From Vulcanisaeta sp. UBA163 (lineage in GTDB: Archaea; Thermoproteota; Thermoprotei; Thermoproteales; Thermocladiaceae): 8,138 bases of DNA. The number at the start of each line of letters is the position of its first letter. Within the stretch, counting starts at the first letter, position 1. The stretch lies in assembly GCA_002496475.1 (NCBI GenBank), contig DAJV01000077.1, positions 1 through 8,138 of the forward strand, written 5' to 3'. Below are positions 5,491 through 8,138 of the stretch, one piece after another. Made by a program: the position numbers and the translations under genes. Below the pieces are notes generated by a model. It saw only the letters and a list, made by a program, of their open reading frames with translations, searched no databases and was not told the origin of the DNA.

Positions 5491-6849
5491 ATGGGTAATA
5501 AGTTCACTGTGGTAACATTTGGTTGCTGGCTAAATAAGGCGGATAGTGACCTAGTGATCACCAGGCTTAGGTCGTTGGGTTGGGAATACGTTGAGGACGT
5601 TAATTCAGCAGACACTGTTATCATAAATACCTGCGCCGTTAGGGAGGAGGCGGAGAGAAATGAACTGAAGTTTCTAGCGGAATTAGGCAGGAAATACCCG
5701 GGCAAGAGAATCATCGCGACTGGTTGCCTAACAAGGGTCAGGCCAGCAGCGATAAGGGAGGCAATGCCTAATGTTGTGATTGTCACGTCACATGGCGTGG
5801 AGTTTATTGATGAAGTGGTAAGGGGCGACAGTAACGTGTATGTTTATGATGATAGGCCCATGAAGTACCTGCCCAGTTATTATCCTGAGCTTCACGGGCA
5901 TAGGTATGTCGTACCAATACAGGTTGGTTGCCTAGGTAATTGCAGCTTCTGCGTTACTAAGATTGGTAGGATGGGTTTTGGTAAGGTGAGAAGTTATGAG
6001 AGGGATGACCTAATAAATGCGATCAAGAGGGCCGTCGATAATGGTGCAAGGGAGGTGTACTTGACGGGGCAGGAAATCAGTGCGTATGGTCGTGATAGGG
6101 GTTATGACTTGGCCGATCTACTTGAGGAATTATTGAGAAGGGTTGATGGCAGGTTCATGATTAGGTTGGGCATGATGGAGCCTCTCGAGCTTAGTCGCAT
6201 GCTTGATAGGTTACTTGATATTGTGAAGTCTGATTGGCGAGTGTACAGGTTCTTTCACATTCCTGTGCAAAGTGGTAGTGACCGCATACTAACCCTTATG
6301 AGGAGAAAGTACTCGGTTGGTCTCTTTAGGGATATTGTAACGAGGATTAGGAGGTTTTTTCATGAGGCCACGGTTGTTACGGATATCATTGTGGGTTTTC
6401 CCGGGGAATCCGATGAGGATTTCTGGGCTAGTGTGAGGCTGATTGAAGAGTTGGGGATTGACAAGGTTAACCTGGCTAGGTATAGTAGGAGACCATTTAC
6501 TGAGGCTGCCTATATGGAGCAGGTGCCTGAGCAGGTTAAGAAGGAGAGGAGTAAAATGGCTACGGAGATCTTTAGCAAAGTGGCGCTGGAGAGGAATAAA
6601 TTATTCATTGGTAGGGAAATGTGGGGTATTGCCAGTGAGGTGGATTTTAGGGGTGAGAGTTACATTATTCGTTCTTATAACTATAAGCCTATAGCCGTGA
6701 AGAGGGTGGATATTGGCGCGTTTGTAAAGGCCAGGATTATAGATGCAACATCCCATAGGTTAATTGGTGAGCTCCTCGAGTCCGAGGAATTGGGTGTTAG
6801 GTATAGGGTTGATTTCAGGATTTCCGAGGGCCTTGACTTAACGTCCTAG
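5491..6849 (+). CDS. Archaeal/eukaryal-type tRNA methylthiotransferase (radical SAM, MiaB-like)
   Basis: A 452-residue enzyme with the three-domain layout of methylthiotransferases. The N-terminal UPF0004 domain begins TFGCWLNKADSD and carries the cluster cysteines C12, C48 (NTCAV) and C79 (TGCL). The radical SAM domain has C147-x3-C151-x2-C154 for the 4Fe-4S cluster that binds S-adenosylmethionine, with the later conserved HIPVQSGS (256-263) and DIIVGFPGE (298-306). A C-terminal TRAM domain for tRNA binding occupies about 371-429. Archaeal members belong with CDKAL1/e-MtaB, which convert t6A37 to ms2t6A37 next to the anticodon of tRNAs reading ANN codons; the assignment to this branch rests on the archaeal context and overall resemblance and not on a tree. 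One departure is YSRRPFTEAA at 331-340, where most relatives have RPGT. Its stop codon lies 5 bases from the stop of the convergent ABC permease gene. Confidence 0.92.
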   Translation: MGNKFTVVTFGCWLNKADSDLVITRLRSLGWEYVEDVNSADTVIINTCAVREEAERNELKFLAELGRKYPGKRIIATGCLTRVRPAAIREAMPNVVIVTSHGVEFIDEVVRGDSNVYVYDDRPMKYLPSYYPELHGHRYVVPIQVGCLGNCSFCVTKIGRMGFGKVRSYERDDLINAIKRAVDNGAREVYLTGQEISAYGRDRGYDLADLLEELLRRVDGRFMIRLGMMEPLELSRMLDRLLDIVKSDWRVYRFFHIPVQSGSDRILTLMRRKYSVGLFRDIVTRIRRFFHEATVVTDIIVGFPGESDEDFWASVRLIEELGIDKVNLARYSRRPFTEAAYMEQVPEQVKKERSKMATEIFSKVALERNKLFIGREMWGIASEVDFRGESYIIRSYNYKPIAVKRVDIGAFVKARIIDATSHRLIGELLESEELGVRYRVDFRISEGLDLTS

Positions 6850-6857
6850 TAATACTA
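6847..6857. repeat. 11-base palindrome formed by two facing TAG stop codons
   Basis: TAGTA-A-TACTA includes the TAG stop of the plus-strand methylthiotransferase (6847-6849) and, read on the other strand, the TAG stop of the permease (6855-6857). The arms are too short and A/T-rich to be a convincing terminator hairpin. Confidence 0.35.
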
Positions 6858-8024
6858 CTCGATTCTCAGGACTTCCATCGGTCTGATTCTTGTTATTGAT
6901 ATTAGTGATGGTACTGAGGCCAGTATTGATGTTGCCACGGCAATCAATAATGAGTATAGGTATAACGCGGGCAGTAGTATTACGGGTATTATTATTGGTA
7001 CATTGATCTTTATCATAATGTATCTAGCCAAGTAGGCCCCACCTATTCCAAGGACTATGCCCAGTACTGAACCAACTATACTCATGATGATTACCTCAAG
7101 GAGGAATACAATTATAACCTGCCTATTGGAGGCACCCAATGCCTTGAGTATGCCTATCTCCCTGGTTCTCTCCCTCACATTCATGATTGCGGTATTTGCA
7201 ACACTGAACCCGGTGACTATTAGGCTGAGTGCTATTATTATCACGAAGAATAGGTTTACCATTGATAGTGCATTAGAGATTGAACCAAGCACGGAACTCT
7301 GCTCATAAACATCCGCATTCGGGAAATACTCACTCAGGGCGGTGGCCAGTTGGTTAAGGTAGATTGGGTTCTCTTGGGACAGCTTTATGAATATTGCATT
7401 AACGAATCCCTCATCATCTAAGTCATTCTGTAATGTACCTATCGGCGTTACAATCATGTTTAGTTGAAAACCAAGGAAACCACCCAATATGCTACTAAAG
7501 GTCCCGGTTACCGTGAGTGGAATGATTTGGGTGCTTCCCTGAACTCCCGTGAGTACTTGTACGTATATTGTGTCACCAATGCTCACGTTATACTTGGAAG
7601 CCAGGGTATCCTGTATTATTGCCTCTCCATTGCTTGCTGGCATGGAACCGTTTTCCATATGCACCTCGAAGTAGGAGAAGTACTGACTTGGTATGCCTAT
7701 TAGGGTAACAGCATGACCATTAACCTGCGCTGTGCCTAGTATTATTGCGGGGACCACATATGAAACATGGGGTAAACCTGCAATTACTTGAGCTACCTCC
7801 TCAGGGATTGAGACGCTTTGTGAGTAAACCATGAGGTCCGTAGGCAAGATATTCTCTACTTCACTCGTTATTGCTACCTTGAACCCGTAGGTCATAGTCT
7901 CAAGGGTTATCATCAACGCCACGCTATAGACTATCGCCAGCATGGTCAGTATAACCCTGGTTCTTCTGCTCCCAAGATTTCTCATTGACATTGTAAACAG
8001 CGTCCTTAAGCTCATGAACCCCAT
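6855..8024 (-). CDS. ABC transporter permease of the MacB/FtsX family
   Basis: A 389-residue membrane protein with the standard layout: a basic cytoplasmic N-terminus (LGSRRTR), a first helix at about 24-42, a large external MacB-type domain at about 50-245, then three helices at about 255-277, 303-332 and 345-373. The FtsX signature is clear after the second helix: NTAIMNVRERTREIGILKAL at 277-296, the cytoplasmic coupling region that contacts the ATPase, followed by GASNRQV. Relatives act as mechanotransmission pumps or lipoprotein/peptide exporters with a separate ATP-binding protein; no ATPase is complete in this window, and substrate is unknown. An in-frame TAG upstream rules out a longer start, but ATG at 8015 (Met4) is also possible and fits the TATA distance about as well. 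The gene is 45 bases downstream of the end of a probable same-strand neighbour. Confidence 0.9.
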   Translation of the reverse strand: MGFMSLRTLFTMSMRNLGSRRTRVILTMLAIVYSVALMITLETMTYGFKVAITSEVENILPTDLMVYSQSVSIPEEVAQVIAGLPHVSYVVPAIILGTAQVNGHAVTLIGIPSQYFSYFEVHMENGSMPASNGEAIIQDTLASKYNVSIGDTIYVQVLTGVQGSTQIIPLTVTGTFSSILGGFLGFQLNMIVTPIGTLQNDLDDEGFVNAIFIKLSQENPIYLNQLATALSEYFPNADVYEQSSVLGSISNALSMVNLFFVIIIALSLIVTGFSVANTAIMNVRERTREIGILKALGASNRQVIIVFLLEVIIMSIVGSVLGIVLGIGGAYLARYIMIKINVPIIIPVILLPALYLYSLLIAVATSILASVPSLISITRIRPMEVLRIE

Positions 8025-8040
8025 TAATGTGATCTAACGT

Positions 8041-8050
8041 GCTTAAAAAC
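8041..8050 (-). promoter_or_regulatory. Probable TATA box of the ABC permease gene
   Basis: Reads GTTTTTAAGC on the minus strand, centred about 22 bases before the ATG at 8024 and 31 before the ATG at 8015. Transcription would start between or at these codons. It suggests that the permease has its own promoter even if it is also read through from the upstream gene. Confidence 0.45.
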
Positions 8051-8069
8051 ACTTCTAACAGAAACGTGA

Positions 8070-8138
8070 TCAGTCTTCACCTCCTTCCTCATTACTCAGT
8101 ACTCGGTCTGTTGATCCATCATCATTATCCAAACCATG
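8070..8138 (-). CDS. Possible C-terminal tail of an upstream gene, cut by the window edge
   Basis: One minus-strand frame is open from the right edge to a TGA at 8072-8070, giving 22 residues with an acidic end (SNEEGGED). The other two frames stop early. In MacB-type loci the ATP-binding protein or another subunit often sits beside the permease, so this may be its end, but 22 residues carry no recognisable motif and the call rests on position and openness only. Confidence 0.35.
   Translation of the reverse strand, partial: HGLDNDDGSTDRVLSNEEGGED

Noticed and set aside
5475..5786. Minus-strand 103-codon open frame over the start of the methylthiotransferase gene.
   Set aside because: It overlaps the motif-bearing N-terminal domain and shows no family features or promoter of its own.
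7057..7703. Two plus-strand open frames (7057-7308 and 7464-7703) opposite the ABC permease.
   Set aside because: Shadows of a well-conserved FtsX-family gene; composition is that of reversed codons.
8070..8125. Possible C/D-box sRNA on the minus strand: ATGATGA (8125-8119), CTGA (8099-8096), TAATGA (8094-8089) and CTGA (8073-8070).
   Set aside because: Box order and total length of 56 bases are suggestive, but the segments between boxes are about 19 and 15 bases where archaeal guides are near 10-12, D' and C' are only one base apart, C' is imperfect and no terminal stem forms. The stretch also reads as an open coding tail.

Overview
The window looks like a piece of a hyperthermophilic crenarchaeal (Thermoproteota) chromosome, most likely Thermoproteales of the Vulcanisaeta/Caldivirga kind. 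The placement is by inference from gene content and style, not from a marker gene. It rests on strong archaeal TATA boxes placed about 22-35 bases before start codons with no room for a Shine-Dalgarno leader, heavy use of AGG/AGA arginine codons, moderate GC, and archaeal-type families: a GPN-loop GTPase, an archaeal/eukaryal-type methylthiotransferase, a ModE-HTH plus periplasmic-binding-like regulator, and a sequon-rich surface protein with a C-terminal membrane anchor.

Layout from left to right. Bases 1-913 are the 3' part of a major facilitator superfamily transporter. At 961-1731 is a GPN-loop GTPase, convergent with and overlapping by 13 bases a ModE-like regulator on the minus strand (2726-1719). 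A 99-base divergent promoter region (2727-2825) holds a dyad over the regulator's own promoter and a second short dyad at the expected start of the next transcript. At 2826-3473 is a HAD-family phosphohydrolase, whose 3' end overlaps by 29 bases the end of a 650-residue secreted, membrane-anchored protein built of Ig-like modules (minus, 5397-3445). A second divergent promoter region (5398-5490) separates it from a radical-SAM tRNA methylthiotransferase (5491-6849). This is convergent, with a 5-base gap, to a MacB/FtsX-type ABC transporter permease (minus, 8024-6855). The last bases (8138-8070, minus) look like the acidic C-terminal tail of another gene that continues beyond the window.

The genes do not form one obvious pathway. 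Apart from the first two, and possibly the permease with its upstream neighbour, strand changes at every gene, so most appear to be separately promoted. The best-supported local interaction is between the ModE-like regulator and the intergenic region it shares with the HAD gene. The convergent gene pairs overlap or nearly touch, leaving no separate terminator regions. I see no tRNA, rRNA, insertion sequence, CRISPR array or defence locus. No gap between genes exceeds about 100 bases. I did not find evidence for a novel multi-gene system; the points worth a second look are the regulator with its dyads and the unusual Ig-like surface protein.
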